Under the pieces are notes generated by a model. That model worked only from the letters and a program-made list of their open reading frames with translations, was not told the origin of the DNA and did not search any database. A program made the position numbers and the translations under genes. A stretch of 56,283 bases of DNA, taken from NCBI GenBank assembly GCA_964497515.1, contig CAZCCV010000015.1:1-56283 (forward strand), read 5' to 3'. The DNA comes from CAZCCV01 sp964497515 (GTDB lineage: Bacteria > Armatimonadota > UBA5829 > DTLH01). Every line of letters starts with the position of its first letter. Position 1 is the first letter of the stretch. Below are positions 17,319-27,800 of the stretch, in pieces.

Positions 17319-18701
17319 ATGATCCAGCTTCGCAGCGTGCGCGCTCTTATTGTAGTAACTCTCCTTCTTCTTGCGAGTTTGTTCGCGTCAGCAGAGACTG
17401 CACCCAGGTATTTCAAACTCACAATTCTGCATACCAACGACGTGCACGGACACTTGCTGCCGTTCGACTACCAATCCGATCGGGATGTAGGCGGAGTGGC
17501 AAGGCGCGCGACTCTCATCAGAAATATCAAATCTGATGCCAAATGGCCGGTTATTCTGCTCGATGCAGGGGATGTCTTCACCCGCGGCCCGCTGATTAGA
17601 AAGTATTTTGGTGAGCCGGATATTGCTGCAATGAACCTGATCGGCTACGACCTGATGACTATCGGCAACAATGAGTTCAAAGGTGCAGAGGGTGCGGATG
17701 GTCAGCGGGTGATGTACGATAGGCTGCAGCAAGCTGCTTTTCCGGTTGTGTGCGCCAATGTGTTCGATGAGTCAACCGGCAAGCGCATCGTGCCGCCGTA
17801 CTTCATTGCCGATATCGAAGGGCTCAAAGTAGGGATTCTGGGGCTAACGCACATCAGATCCGCCGAGTATGTACAGACCAGGGGGCTGAGCTTCATAGAC
17901 CCAATTGCTATGGCGAAAGAGCTCGTTCCCGAAGTTCGAAGTCAGTCGGATGTAGTGATAGTCCTAAGCCACATAGGCTACGACCTCGATCTTAAGCTGG
18001 CTGCAAGTGTTCCTGGGATCGATGCTATCGTGGGTGGAGACTCGCATACCTTTGTCTTCAACCCAACGGTTGTCAAAGTGCGGGAGCCTGAAGCGTTCTC
18101 TATAGATGGCCCAGTTGTCGTTCAGGATGGGGAATGGGGCAGATATCTCGGCAAACTCGAACTGTATCTGCGCCGCTCAGAAGAGAAAGGTTATCAGGTT
18201 ATGAGTTTTCGCGGAGGACTTATTCCTGTTAATCCTTCAATTTCGGAAGCTGCAGACCTGAACAAGTTGCTGAAACCCTATGTAAAGCCGTATCTGAAGC
18301 AGGTTGGCAAACTTGAAAATGCCGTCTTACAGAGTGAAGCCGCCGAATGGACTGCGGAGGCTGTTCGTTCTGCTCTCGGTACCGATGTGGGTGCAGAAAG
18401 CGAGACCGGAGTTGGCAGTGGCCTTCCCGCTGGTAAAGTGACACTGCTGGACGTGATGAAAATGGTTATCTTCGATAACAGAATCGTTCGGGTGAAGCTA
18501 ACGGGAGCCCAGCTTATGCAGCTTTCTGCAAATGGTGTGGCGCTCGCAGGAGCCGAGGGAATTGATCTTGATGCGGTTTACAGTGTTGCGATGGAGAACT
18601 ACGCGCTTACCCTCTGCCCTGCCTCGGAAACGATCGTACCGGAGCCAACGGATATGCAGGTGTCGGATGCCATAGTGTGGTATCTGCAGCAAAAGCGGTG
18701 A
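17319..18701 (+). CDS. secreted 5'-nucleotidase / UshA-like metallophosphatase
   Basis: The 460-aa exported protein has a signal peptide (residues 1-25, ending FASA). A calcineurin-like metallophosphatase domain follows, with HTNDVHGH (about 38), LDAGDV (about 85), an asparagine motif GNNEFK (about 115), VVIVLSHIGYD and GGDSHT (about 238). The C-terminal part is a 5'-nucleotidase substrate domain (about 340-450). Family members hydrolyse nucleotides or UDP-sugars outside the cytoplasm. The motif GNNEFK differs from the GNHEFD of UshA: the catalytic His is Asn and the Asp is Lys, so specificity or activity may have changed. ATG 17319 was chosen because AGGAGG lies 7 nt upstream; a TTG at 17301 would lie within the repeat. 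Its leader is the downstream 63-bp repeat. Confidence 0.85.
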   Translation: MIQLRSVRALIVVTLLLLASLFASAETAPRYFKLTILHTNDVHGHLLPFDYQSDRDVGGVARRATLIRNIKSDAKWPVILLDAGDVFTRGPLIRKYFGEPDIAAMNLIGYDLMTIGNNEFKGAEGADGQRVMYDRLQQAAFPVVCANVFDESTGKRIVPPYFIADIEGLKVGILGLTHIRSAEYVQTRGLSFIDPIAMAKELVPEVRSQSDVVIVLSHIGYDLDLKLAASVPGIDAIVGGDSHTFVFNPTVVKVREPEAFSIDGPVVVQDGEWGRYLGKLELYLRRSEEKGYQVMSFRGGLIPVNPSISEAADLNKLLKPYVKPYLKQVGKLENAVLQSEAAEWTAEAVRSALGTDVGAESETGVGSGLPAGKVTLLDVMKMVIFDNRIVRVKLTGAQLMQLSANGVALAGAEGIDLDAVYSVAMENYALTLCPASETIVPEPTDMQVSDAIVWYLQQKR

Positions 18702-18892
18702 CAATGAAGTTAAATAAATATAATAGGTCGGGAAGCCTGGCCTACTCCCCAACCCGCAGATAGAGGCTTTCATTACGGAAACCACTATCCTAACATCAAT
18801 TATAGGTTGGTTGTGTTGCACAGACAAGGTCAAAAAAGCGTTAGTCGACTTAAGTTTTGGTCATATTTCAGTGGGCAGTATTGGAGTCATAG

Positions 18893-19603
18893 ATGATAGT
18901 CTATGCGCTTTCCGATCTGCACCTTTCATTTGCGGCTCCAAAGCCGATGGATATATTTGGGTCCGATTGGAAGGATCATCACAAGAAGATCGCCGAAAGC
19001 TGGGATGGACTGGTGAAACAGGACGATGTAGTTCTCGTGGCAGGCGACGTATCTTGGGCTATGAAGCTCGAAGATGCGTGGCCAGATCTCGAGTATCTCG
19101 CAGCGCGCCCTGGAAGGAAAGTCTTAATTCGGGGTAACCACGATTATTGGTGGAGTCGAAGGGCTACTACCAAGATCCAGAATCTGATAGACCCCAGCAT
19201 TACCTTGCTTCAAGGTACAAGCGTCGTCTTTGATGACATTGGTGTCGCAGGCACTAGAGGCTGGAGGCTTGAGGATTACGAACTCGATACTCCACAGGAA
19301 GGCGATGTCAAGATATACGAGCGCGAAATAAAGTATCTTGCGAAAGCTTTAGAATCGCTGCCAGAAAACGCGAAAATGAGAATTGCTATGCTTCACTATC
19401 CGCCCTACGATTTGAACCTGGAGCCAAATGAGTTTCATAAGGTGCTGGAGGACTCTTCGGTTGACATCCTTGTATATGGTCACGTCCACAAAGGAACTGG
19501 CAGCTCGCTCGAGGGAGATGTAAACGGCATTCGCTACCACCTGACATCGGCGGACTGCGTTGGCTTCAAACCGGTTAGAATCCTCGATACTGCAACATTC
19601 TGA
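18893..19603 (+). CDS. calcineurin-like metallophosphoesterase
   Basis: The 236-aa cytoplasmic phosphoesterase has the full metal-binding set: SDLHLS (residues 7-12), AGDVSWA (about 50), RGNHDYWW (about 80), MLHYPP (about 167) and YGHVHKG (about 194). It has no signal peptide. Small proteins of this type hydrolyse phosphodiesters or phosphoproteins, but the substrate cannot be told from sequence. The ATG at 18893 has only a weak GGAG upstream. The preceding 191-nt gap has no clear promoter or terminator. The gene is not tightly linked to its neighbours. Confidence 0.85.
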   Translation: MIVYALSDLHLSFAAPKPMDIFGSDWKDHHKKIAESWDGLVKQDDVVLVAGDVSWAMKLEDAWPDLEYLAARPGRKVLIRGNHDYWWSRRATTKIQNLIDPSITLLQGTSVVFDDIGVAGTRGWRLEDYELDTPQEGDVKIYEREIKYLAKALESLPENAKMRIAMLHYPPYDLNLEPNEFHKVLEDSSVDILVYGHVHKGTGSSLEGDVNGIRYHLTSADCVGFKPVRILDTATF

Positions 19604-19685
19604 GTTGCTCAGTTATTTTGGCTGAGGGCATCCGTTGTTGGTGCAAACTTAGCCGTTATGGTAATATCGAACAGGAGGATATGCC

Positions 19686-21950
19686 ATGCACAGACTTGTA
19701 CTATGTATTAGCCTGGGCTTTGCCCTGATTGCGTTTGCGATTACCGCATCTGCCGCTCCTGGAGAGCTTTCCGAACAGATAGTTCCAGAAATGCTCGGAG
19801 TGAGCGTGGATCTGAACAGTTCATCGATACCCCAGATAGCTGATGCGGGTTTTGGCCTCGTAAGTATTAGCCTTGATTGGCCGAAAGTGGAGAAGGCCAG
19901 AGGCGAATACGATTTCTCTGCCTATGATGAGCTTATGGCGTCGCTCAGTGCGAAAGGTCTGCGACCGATCGTGGTTCTAGGCGAAGGCAATCCCCTTTAT
20001 GACAACGGAGAAGCGCCCCGAACTGTCGATGCCCGCGCGGCGTTTGCCGCTTTTGCAAAGGCGGCAGCCAGTCACTTCGCTGACAGAAACATAATCTGGG
20101 AGATTTGGAACGAACCGAACCTTGAGGCTTCTTGGAAACCGACTCCGAACGCAGATGACTACGTTGCTCTAGCGCGCATAGCCAGCAGTGTCATCAAATC
20201 ATCTGATGCAACGGCAACAGTTGTCGGCCCCGGGCTAGCGGGAGTAGATATCGGTTTTCTCAGCAGGTGTCTGGAATCCGCAATGCTGGAATCGATCGAC
20301 GCCGTCTCATTCCACCCTCGCTGCACGGCTATTCCGGAGAGACTCGGAGCGGATTACAGCCTGATGAAAGGGATGATTCAGAAGTCTGCGCCCTCCGGAA
20401 AGAGCATCCCCATCATCTGTAGCGGACTAATATGTGATTCTGGCGATTTGACACCTGAGAACAGATCGGATTGCATCCAGAGGATGACACTTACCAATGT
20501 TCTCAACGGTGTGAAAGCCTCTGTATGTAAACCCGATACGAAAGCGGCTCAGGATAGACCTGTCTGCCCTGCGATTGAGAAGCTTACACGCGAGCTCAGG
20601 AGCTGCAAGTTTGTAACCAGGCTGGGTTCCAAGAGCGATGAATACCTATTGCTCTTTGGCGGCGAAAAAGGTTACAGAATAGCAGCCTGGACAACAGGAG
20701 AGCAAAGAAGTGTTGCTCTCACCACAGACGCTTCTAAGGTGACTGTAGTAAACGCCGACGGAACCCAGACAGAAGTCTCATCGCAAGATGGAAAAGTCAA
20801 TCTCACTCTTAACCAGTCTCCTGTTTACATTAGAGTGGGGGAGAGCAAGCGTCTGACCCTTGAGGAGTCACTTTCGGTCGTTCCGAGCCTCCAGACAAGC
20901 TGGCGTGTGCAGGATGCTATAAACGTTGAAGTCACAAACCCGCTTGCACAGCGAGTCCGCGGGGAGTTGATTTTAAGCGCACCCGGCAACAAGCTCGAGA
21001 AGAGAAAAGTTGACCTGAGTCCTGGTAAGAGTGTCAAATACAAATTCTTGCCGGGTATTACGTGGGATGGAAGTAATGACGTCGCGGTTCAAGTGAGTAT
21101 GGCAGTGGAGGGTTTGTTGGCTCCCATCGTGCGAAATGTAGAGGTGGCGACGGCTCACAGAGTCTATGCTTATGTCTGCAGTCCCATCGATAGAATACTC
21201 GAGTTTAGAGTTATAAGTCCTCTTAACAACAGAATGAGAGGAAAACTCAGAATAACTGATGTCAGCGGCATTAAACTGCGGGCGAATATGTCGCCGTTTG
21301 AGGTGGAAGCGCAGGCAGTTGTACCGTTTACGCTGGATGAACCGGCGCCGAGAGAGTTCTGTTTTGGATACGAGCTTGTAGATGCTACAAACAAGGTTGT
21401 TTTCAAGTCGCCAGCGCGCAAGTATACGATTGTAGAAGACTTCATCTGGGCTGTAGAAGATGCACCGCTTGCCCGATACGATACCATCATTGATGGTAAC
21501 GAGGACGTTGCAGGCAATATGGTGGCTCAAGGCGCTCTGCGGGCGACTATGTATCCGGCACTTCCGAAGATGCAGGTCTGTAAGCTCTGGTATGCTGCTG
21601 AAGCTGGAGAAAAGTACTTCAGGCTATCACCCATTAGCGAAATGCTGATTCCGCAGAATGCTCTTCAGGTCGGTTACTGGACATATGGAGATAACAGTGG
21701 CGGCGAGGTCAGATGCAGATACATCGATTCAGCCGGCAGACTTGTCGAACCAGGCGGCTTCCCAGTGGATTTCACCGGCTGGCGTTACAGAACTATATCA
21801 TTAGTTGGCAATGGTGTTTCGAATCAGCCTGTCAGATGGGACTCGCTGTTCCTGTTTGATATGCTCGGCAAAGATGGCAACAACACGATATTTGTGGGGC
21901 CTGTGATGGTGGTCTCTCAACTCGATCAGCCGACAGAAGTCTCAGAATGA
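19686..21950 (+). CDS. secreted clan GH-A glycosidase-like protein lacking an evident nucleophile
   Basis: The 754-aa exported protein has a signal peptide (residues 1-23, ending ASA). A TIM-barrel domain (about 30-300) resembles GH39/GH5-type glycosidases, with the acid/base motif WEIWNEPN (about 136-143). Two or more beta-rich domains follow (about 300-730), the last resembling a carbohydrate-binding jelly roll. In clan GH-A the second glutamate comes at the end of strand 7 in text like TE.G; here the matching region reads PIICSGLICDSG (about 241-252) with no glutamate. The protein may therefore be a binding or pseudo-enzyme, or use an unusual residue. It starts at ATG 19686 with AGGAGG 7 nt upstream and is followed by a strong bidirectional terminator. 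Confidence 0.75.
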   Translation: MHRLVLCISLGFALIAFAITASAAPGELSEQIVPEMLGVSVDLNSSSIPQIADAGFGLVSISLDWPKVEKARGEYDFSAYDELMASLSAKGLRPIVVLGEGNPLYDNGEAPRTVDARAAFAAFAKAAASHFADRNIIWEIWNEPNLEASWKPTPNADDYVALARIASSVIKSSDATATVVGPGLAGVDIGFLSRCLESAMLESIDAVSFHPRCTAIPERLGADYSLMKGMIQKSAPSGKSIPIICSGLICDSGDLTPENRSDCIQRMTLTNVLNGVKASVCKPDTKAAQDRPVCPAIEKLTRELRSCKFVTRLGSKSDEYLLLFGGEKGYRIAAWTTGEQRSVALTTDASKVTVVNADGTQTEVSSQDGKVNLTLNQSPVYIRVGESKRLTLEESLSVVPSLQTSWRVQDAINVEVTNPLAQRVRGELILSAPGNKLEKRKVDLSPGKSVKYKFLPGITWDGSNDVAVQVSMAVEGLLAPIVRNVEVATAHRVYAYVCSPIDRILEFRVISPLNNRMRGKLRITDVSGIKLRANMSPFEVEAQAVVPFTLDEPAPREFCFGYELVDATNKVVFKSPARKYTIVEDFIWAVEDAPLARYDTIIDGNEDVAGNMVAQGALRATMYPALPKMQVCKLWYAAEAGEKYFRLSPISEMLIPQNALQVGYWTYGDNSGGEVRCRYIDSAGRLVEPGGFPVDFTGWRYRTISLVGNGVSNQPVRWDSLFLFDMLGKDGNNTIFVGPVMVVSQLDQPTEVSE

Positions 21951-21985
21951 TATTATTTTGTAGATGATATCGAAGAAAAAAGAAG

Positions 21986-22013
21986 AGGCCCAGTGCGTGC
22001 ACTGGGCCTTTTT
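21986..22013. terminator. bidirectional intrinsic terminator
   Basis: AGGCCCAGTGC (21986-21996) pairs with GCACTGGGCCT (21999-22009), giving an 11-bp stem. T's follow on one side and an A-rich stretch (21972-21985) on the other, so it can end transcription from both convergent genes. Confidence 0.9.
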
Positions 22014-22034
22014 GATGTTAGATGACTGATGGAA

Positions 22035-22775
22035 TCAGTCTACGTCTCCGCGGAACGTCATTCGGCTGCTATCCCATTCCTTTGACCACTTAACATGACC
22101 ATCAGCGTACGCCAGATTGTGACCGTCTGCGTGTGGTCCAGGCCAGGTGAGCCAGCAGGTGTTGCTGTTCTGCGTGTCAGCCTTGCCGCCAAAACGATAG
22201 TACTGCGGTCCATCAGGCTGGTTGTCGTTTGATATTCCTGAGTCAAAGTTCAGAACCCAGTCTGTGTTTTTGTCATCCGCATGGCTCTTTCTCAGTTCGT
22301 AGAAGAATACCATTTTCGATGGACGCTTCACGGTTGCTGGTTGGAAGCCTTTTGTCCAGGATTCTGTCATAGCATCACCGCCCAATTGGAGTCCGCCCAT
22401 CCACCAGGTAATCCCATAGCTGTAGAAATGTTTCTGCTCGGGACAGCTAAAAACAGTTCGAGCAGCTGTCTTATCCCCAGGCTGTGGTCCTCTGCCGTAA
22501 TGCGATTTAACGTATGGCGATATTCTCTCAGTCCAGCCCTGTTTGTCTCCCCAGATGGTCGCACCGTAAATGGGAGCCGGAGTCCAGCCAGCGTGATCAT
22601 CGGCATACATCAGAGCCGCTGTAACAATCTGCTTCAAGTTGCTCTGGCAGGATGCGCGCTTCGCCGATGCCCTCGCCGACGAGAACACCGGGAAGAGTAT
22701 CGCAGCCAGTATCGCAATAATCGCGATTACGACCAGCAGTTCAATTAGCGTGAATCCATTCTTCGTTCTTTGCAC
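22035..22775 (-). CDS. type II secretion-type pseudopilin with DUF1559 (H-X9-DG) domain
   Basis: The 246-aa protein begins with a class III prepilin signal, KNG|FTLIELLVVIAIIAILAA, with cleavage expected before the Phe and the conserved Glu at +5. The C-terminal part ends with the H-X9-DG pattern (HADGHNLAYADGH), the mark of the DUF1559 pseudopilin family that is amplified in Planctomycetota, Verrucomicrobiota and Armatimonadota. Its function is unknown beyond assembly into a pilus-like or secretion structure. I chose GTG 22775 because an AAGGGG-type SD lies upstream. It also gives the standard N-terminus and avoids overlapping the end of the GH127 gene, which a start at 22967 would do. It ends at a bidirectional terminator. 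Confidence 0.88.
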   Translation of the reverse strand: MQRTKNGFTLIELLVVIAIIAILAAILFPVFSSARASAKRASCQSNLKQIVTAALMYADDHAGWTPAPIYGATIWGDKQGWTERISPYVKSHYGRGPQPGDKTAARTVFSCPEQKHFYSYGITWWMGGLQLGGDAMTESWTKGFQPATVKRPSKMVFFYELRKSHADDKNTDWVLNFDSGISNDNQPDGPQYYRFGGKADTQNSNTCWLTWPGPHADGHNLAYADGHVKWSKEWDSSRMTFRGDVD

Positions 22776-22918
22776 TTTACATTCCCCTTTCCAAGAAACC
22801 GTGTCGTCGGAAACAGAAACTTCCTTCGACTTGGTGAGATCGGGGAGCCTTCCAATCTTAAGTTGTGTACGCTTGCGCAGAGTGCTACTGCCGCGCAAGC
22901 GCCTTGGCAGTGATAGAA

Positions 22919-24799
22919 TTAGCTGTTTTCTATCAATGGGAACTCTGTTATCCTCAGGTTTGTGCAACCGTAAGGTATCAGCGTGAGTTCTTGTATAGGT
23001 TCTTCCGAAGTGACTGGGCTTTCAGGGAGCGTTCCCGCAGCATTGTGCTGCATTTGCCACTCGGGAACCAGTCTGCCGCTCGCCTTCATTATTATCGGAG
23101 CATCTTCTGGCGAGAATACAGGATCTCCCGCCGGCCTATTCGTAATTTTTACCGATTTTTCCGGTGACTCCGTATCGATTATCAGACCATAGTTCCACTG
23201 TGTGGTGGGGTACAGCTCATAGTCTGCGTGTGGTTCTTCACCTCTGTGCTTCACCCATTTGTCACCCACGACGAGTGAGTAGACTAGCGGGCCGCGAAGC
23301 ACTGTTACAGAATCGTTGAACCTTCGCTCGACTGTGACTTCCATCTTAAAGACGAGTTCGATAGTCGAGGTGTTCCCCCACTCCCGTTCTATTACCGCAA
23401 ACTCGCCCGGCTTTGCTGGGTGCGGCTGGCCGTCGACGAGCAGAGTGGCACTTTTAGCCCATGCAGGGACGCGCAGCCAAAGTGGAAAGGTCGCTGGCTG
23501 TGGTGCTTCGAGCTTGATTTTGATTGAGTCTTCAAACGGATAGTTCGTTTCAACTTCAATCGAGACTTCAACACCGCCCCTTACCTTCGACTTAACTAAG
23601 CATGGCGCGTAAGCTACTGCTGCAAGGCCATCGTCCGGAGTAGCCATCCAAAGGTGGCTTACGAATTTTGGCCAGCCTTGATGCATATTGGCGGTGCAGC
23701 ATCCGAAGTTTGGCTCCAAACCGAACAGGTTGGAGTCTGGGCCGTTATCTACCCACCAGTTATCTTCATCGTTTTTGCACTGAACTTGATTGGTCTGCTG
23801 ATCGTACTGATGACTCCACATATCGGGTGCAAAAGTGGCAGGAAGAGCGTTAAAGGTGATCTTCTCGAGCCTGTCTGCAAAGAACGTATCACCGAAGACT
23901 CCTACCAGCCGCTCGAGTGAGAACATCGTCTCAACAACAGCACATAGCTCAGTGCCATGTGAAGGATTCTTACCCGCCAGGTGCTCGTCGCCACTGAACA
24001 TACCATTGGCCTGCCCGTGGAATTCGTCGAGGACATTCAGCGCATTATATGCGGCCTGTTTGAAGAACTCGTCACCTGTTAGCTCGTACATAACGCCAGG
24101 GGTCTTTATGCCCATTGCATTGTTAACTATGTGGGTTTCGTGGCGGAAACAGCCATTGTAGCCCTTCTTGAGCTCGAACGTTGTGAAGTGCCGTGCCCAG
24201 TCGTAACCCTGGCGCATTATGAGCCGTGCGAACTCGAGCAGACTCTCATCGCCTGTTCGGTTGTACAGCCAGATTGCGCTTATGGCTGTATCAGCCCATC
24301 TGTAGACAGCCCACGATACGAGCGGTTTAGAAGGCAGTTCCTCTTTCATTTGCGCGAAAAATTTCTTCATTATGGGAATAACCCGTGGGTCTCCGGTAAC
24401 CTCTTCGTACTGAGTCAATACTTTGAGCATCACGCCAATAGGCCACCAGTCGGTATTGAGTTCAGGGCCTATCCATCCGTTTTCTTTTTGGTTTTCGAGT
24501 GCCCAATCGACCCACTTCTTTGCAGTGGCTATCATCTCTTCATCTTCGAGGAGATACGCGAGCGGCACGTATCCGTCCAGGAAGTAAGGACCTCTCTCCC
24601 AGGACTCACCCTCTCCACCGAGCCATCCGGAATCAGGGCCGAGATCCGGCCAGAAATTGGCTAGGTTGCCCGAAAGGCCATCAGCCTGAATGCGAAGCTG
24701 GCGCTGAAGCCAACCGCGCGGTTTGATAGTGCCGAGTGGTAGGAAGCTCATTGCACTTCCAGCCAAAGGCGGCCTGTTGGCCGTATGGAAACTGTTCAT
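22919..24799 (-). CDS. GH127-type beta-L-arabinofuranosidase (DUF1680)
   Basis: The 626-aa cytoplasmic (no signal peptide) protein has an N-terminal (alpha/alpha)6 barrel, about 20-400, and C-terminal beta domains. Key text includes the paired cysteines in GCCTANMHQGWPKF and the Glu-x-Cys of GTELCAVVE. In GH127 these build the zinc-thiolate site in which a cysteine is the nucleophile. The family releases L-arabinofuranose from plant glycans; related GH146 and DUF1680 members vary in specificity. The start ATG 24799 has AAGGAG 5 nt upstream. It lies 34 nt after the 1039-aa gene and is probably in one operon with it. As it lacks a signal peptide, it probably acts on imported oligosaccharides. 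Confidence 0.88.
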   Translation of the reverse strand: MNSFHTANRPPLAGSAMSFLPLGTIKPRGWLQRQLRIQADGLSGNLANFWPDLGPDSGWLGGEGESWERGPYFLDGYVPLAYLLEDEEMIATAKKWVDWALENQKENGWIGPELNTDWWPIGVMLKVLTQYEEVTGDPRVIPIMKKFFAQMKEELPSKPLVSWAVYRWADTAISAIWLYNRTGDESLLEFARLIMRQGYDWARHFTTFELKKGYNGCFRHETHIVNNAMGIKTPGVMYELTGDEFFKQAAYNALNVLDEFHGQANGMFSGDEHLAGKNPSHGTELCAVVETMFSLERLVGVFGDTFFADRLEKITFNALPATFAPDMWSHQYDQQTNQVQCKNDEDNWWVDNGPDSNLFGLEPNFGCCTANMHQGWPKFVSHLWMATPDDGLAAVAYAPCLVKSKVRGGVEVSIEVETNYPFEDSIKIKLEAPQPATFPLWLRVPAWAKSATLLVDGQPHPAKPGEFAVIEREWGNTSTIELVFKMEVTVERRFNDSVTVLRGPLVYSLVVGDKWVKHRGEEPHADYELYPTTQWNYGLIIDTESPEKSVKITNRPAGDPVFSPEDAPIIMKASGRLVPEWQMQHNAAGTLPESPVTSEEPIQELTLIPYGCTNLRITEFPLIENS

Positions 24800-24833
24800 T
24801 GCTGCTCCTTACTTTGTCTTTTTTGCTTATCTA

Positions 24834-27800
24834 TTATCTATTAGCGTCCGGTTCACCTGCCAGCTCAATTACCAGTTTAGCTGCACCGGAATGCTGCACT
24901 TTTGCGTATAGAAGTCTCTCTTTTGCATCAAAAGCGACGCCGGATTTAACTGCAGAGAGGTCTTTCACCCTTTTGAGAGTATTATTGTTAACCCGTATTT
25001 GGGGGACGTGATTCACACCCGAAAGCAGTAAGCAGTCACTCTCTAAGAGTGGTTTGCGGGTGAAAGCTATGGTGATTCTATTGGCACTCCTCCGAACTTC
25101 GGCACTTTCAGGAAGTGTGAGAGAAAGTTCGGCCATTCGCCGCGTAGTAACCCATTTGTCACCCTTCGCTTTCCAGAGATTCTTAGAAATGATAGCGGGA
25201 TTTAGCCAGGGGTCGCCAGAGCGGTTCGATATGAGTGACCATACGTCGGGATACAGCCCCAGGTTGTTGCCTTCGAGAGCTTGCTGTCTCATTGCAGAAC
25301 AGGTTATTGTGCGCGCGAGCGCTGCCCAATCGAAGGAGGAATCGTACTCAGCAAGATCGTAAAGCGATGAAGCGTAATCGAGCCCGTTCCATTGCACTGC
25401 AACGCCAATCCAGCTTCGAGTAAACTGTGTGCCGCCGAATATGGGAATGGATGCTCCCTGCATAATCGGCCTGTCTGGAGCCGCCCATAAGTAGATGAAC
25501 GGGAGTCCGGTTGATGCCCAATAGACGGCTTTCTCCAGATACCGCTTGTTACCGGTTATCCTGTAGCCCGCAAGGTATGCATCGATCGCTTTTGACGCTG
25601 CAAGCATATCCGGCGCATAGAGCGGGCACTCCCACATTTGTGCTCCGGCTGGAATGCTGAACCGATCCATGTATGCCAGCGCAATTCTGACCGATTGTAT
25701 AGCTTTCTTGTCGCGAGTGACCTCAGCATAACGAAGGATCGGTATCAATTCAGTTGCAGAGATGCCGACTTCGGTGTCACCACGTTTGCCAAGGTTTTCG
25801 TGTTCTTTGTCTGGTTGAAAAGTCCATCCGCCGTTGGCATTTTGCCTTGATATAGCCTCGTACGCTTGTTCTTTTAGGGCGCCAACTGCCTCAGGGAGCC
25901 CTCCTACAGCAAAGGCTGCATCCAAATCGGTCAAATCGCGGCCGTGCCTTCTGATAACACGCTGCACACGGTCTATGAGCCTTGCTCGAAGCTTTCTGTT
26001 ATCGATCTTACGTGCGAGACGCAGGCTGGTTACAAGAATTTCTGCATTTGCTTCGGGCTTCCAGGTTTTCACCCTCTCCCAGGCTTCGGCGTCTTTGTTC
26101 CATATGGTTTCTGTCAGCGCTTTTGCCACTAGCTCAGCTTCCGACGCACGGTTTCTGGGTGGTGTGGTGTCTTTCCAGTCGGGGAATCGTGTAGCCCAAT
26201 CCTTAACTATGCTTAGCGGAGTCCTATTCGGTTCCATCAGGATGGCTGCTTTGATTCTAATGCTGCCATCGATAGCAATTGGTCTTGAAGCCTGCACACC
26301 GTTTTTCGCAACGTATTGCGGAATCGCTGGCACGAAGATAGATAACTTGTGATTTTGTTGTCCATCAAGGAAGTTAGGCGATGCGAAGAGCGGCGTGGGG
26401 CAGTTGTTCCCCTTATACCAGTTTGCGAGCGGGTCCCATCTCAGCGCAACTGTGGCATCGTCCGTCTGAACAGCCATCAGCGGGATAGTAACCATATATG
26501 GGTGCGGCGACCATCTGTTGCTCTCGGGAGGAAGGAGTGCGCGCACTCCGGAACTCCGTTCATTAGGTCCGAGGAATTCCACGCCTGGGAAAATTGCGCT
26601 ATTCTTTTCTCCACCGGTTGAACCCTCACCAACAAGGACGGTCGGCAGTTGGAGCAATCGCAGATTCGTTTTTTGATGTGGACGCGCATCTAACGACACT
26701 ACAAACTCACCGTTTCTATCATCGAAAAATAGTGTCATCTCCGCCTTCCAATCCACTGGTTTGAGGCTACCGGCTTTACGGAATTCGGTTATGGTAATCG
26801 TGTTATCGCGAATCGTGGCGTTGGCGGGTGTCCAAACCTCTGCGCTGTGATCATCGGTCTGAACTCTCACCAGCCAAGGTGCGCGTGCAACCTCCTTCCA
26901 CTCTCTGTCTCGCACAAAGAACCGAAGTAACGCGGGTTGCTCCTGATCGAGTATGAGCCTTCTCGTGGTGTCGCCGATTGTAAGGCTGTGTGCTTCTGGA
27001 GTCTTAGCTACGTTCGTTCGCACGGGAGTCCACGAAGAGTAGGAATCGTTTCCTGCAGTCGCTTTTACTCGCAACCAACCCTTCTGAAGCGGTGGGCCAA
27101 TCCATTTTATTGAGGCAGTGCTGCCTTCGGCAATGGATGGAATACTGCGCTCTTCCCGAACAGTCGCCACCTTGTGCCCGTCTGAGAACGTGGAGATCTC
27201 TACCGTTACTTCTACGTCGCGCGCTTCTTTCTGCCCACTGTTTATGATGGTGCAAGTCCCTTCAGCGCGTCCGGAAGACGCCAGGAGAATCCCTTCGGAA
27301 GGTGCTGCGCCAACGATTGTTATTTGCGGGTCGAGCCACGCTTTGTCAGGTTCGATTGTGGCGTCGTCGATGATCCATTCTCCAGTGCCTTGTTCGTTTG
27401 CGGAGTTGATATCGAACGATACCGCTATCCTCTCAACTGCGGGGCATTCTGTATAATCAAATGCAACACTTCCGGTGTGCCATGAGTCGTCGTTGATATG
27501 CTCAGGCGGCACGGTGAATACGGTTCGCTTTCCCCCGCCTTCCTTACGCTCTGCTGTAATTGGAACTACTGCAAAAGTGAGATTTGCACCGGCAAGTGAC
27601 GAGGCTACTGCTTTGTATTTGAAGCTCGCAACCCCTTTGGTTACTGTGAGATTCCATACGGGGAGAGATGCAAATGTGGCCCTTGATCCAGCTTTGCTGG
27701 ACATATATACAGATTTCTTGCCCCGGAAAGCATCTCGGGTGATCCTGACAACGGTACCTCTTCCTTCTGAGTTGTTCTGCCAGCCGTCGGGAAGACGTGA

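Noticed and set aside
19638..19667. TTGGTG-N18-TAATAT as a promoter for the GH-A gene
   Set aside because: The predicted start would fall within the SD itself, so the box positions are probably a coincidence.
22776..22967. 64 extra N-terminal residues on the pseudopilin
   Set aside because: They overlap the GH127 gene and precede the prepilin signal by too much; the GTG at 22775 has a suitable SD.
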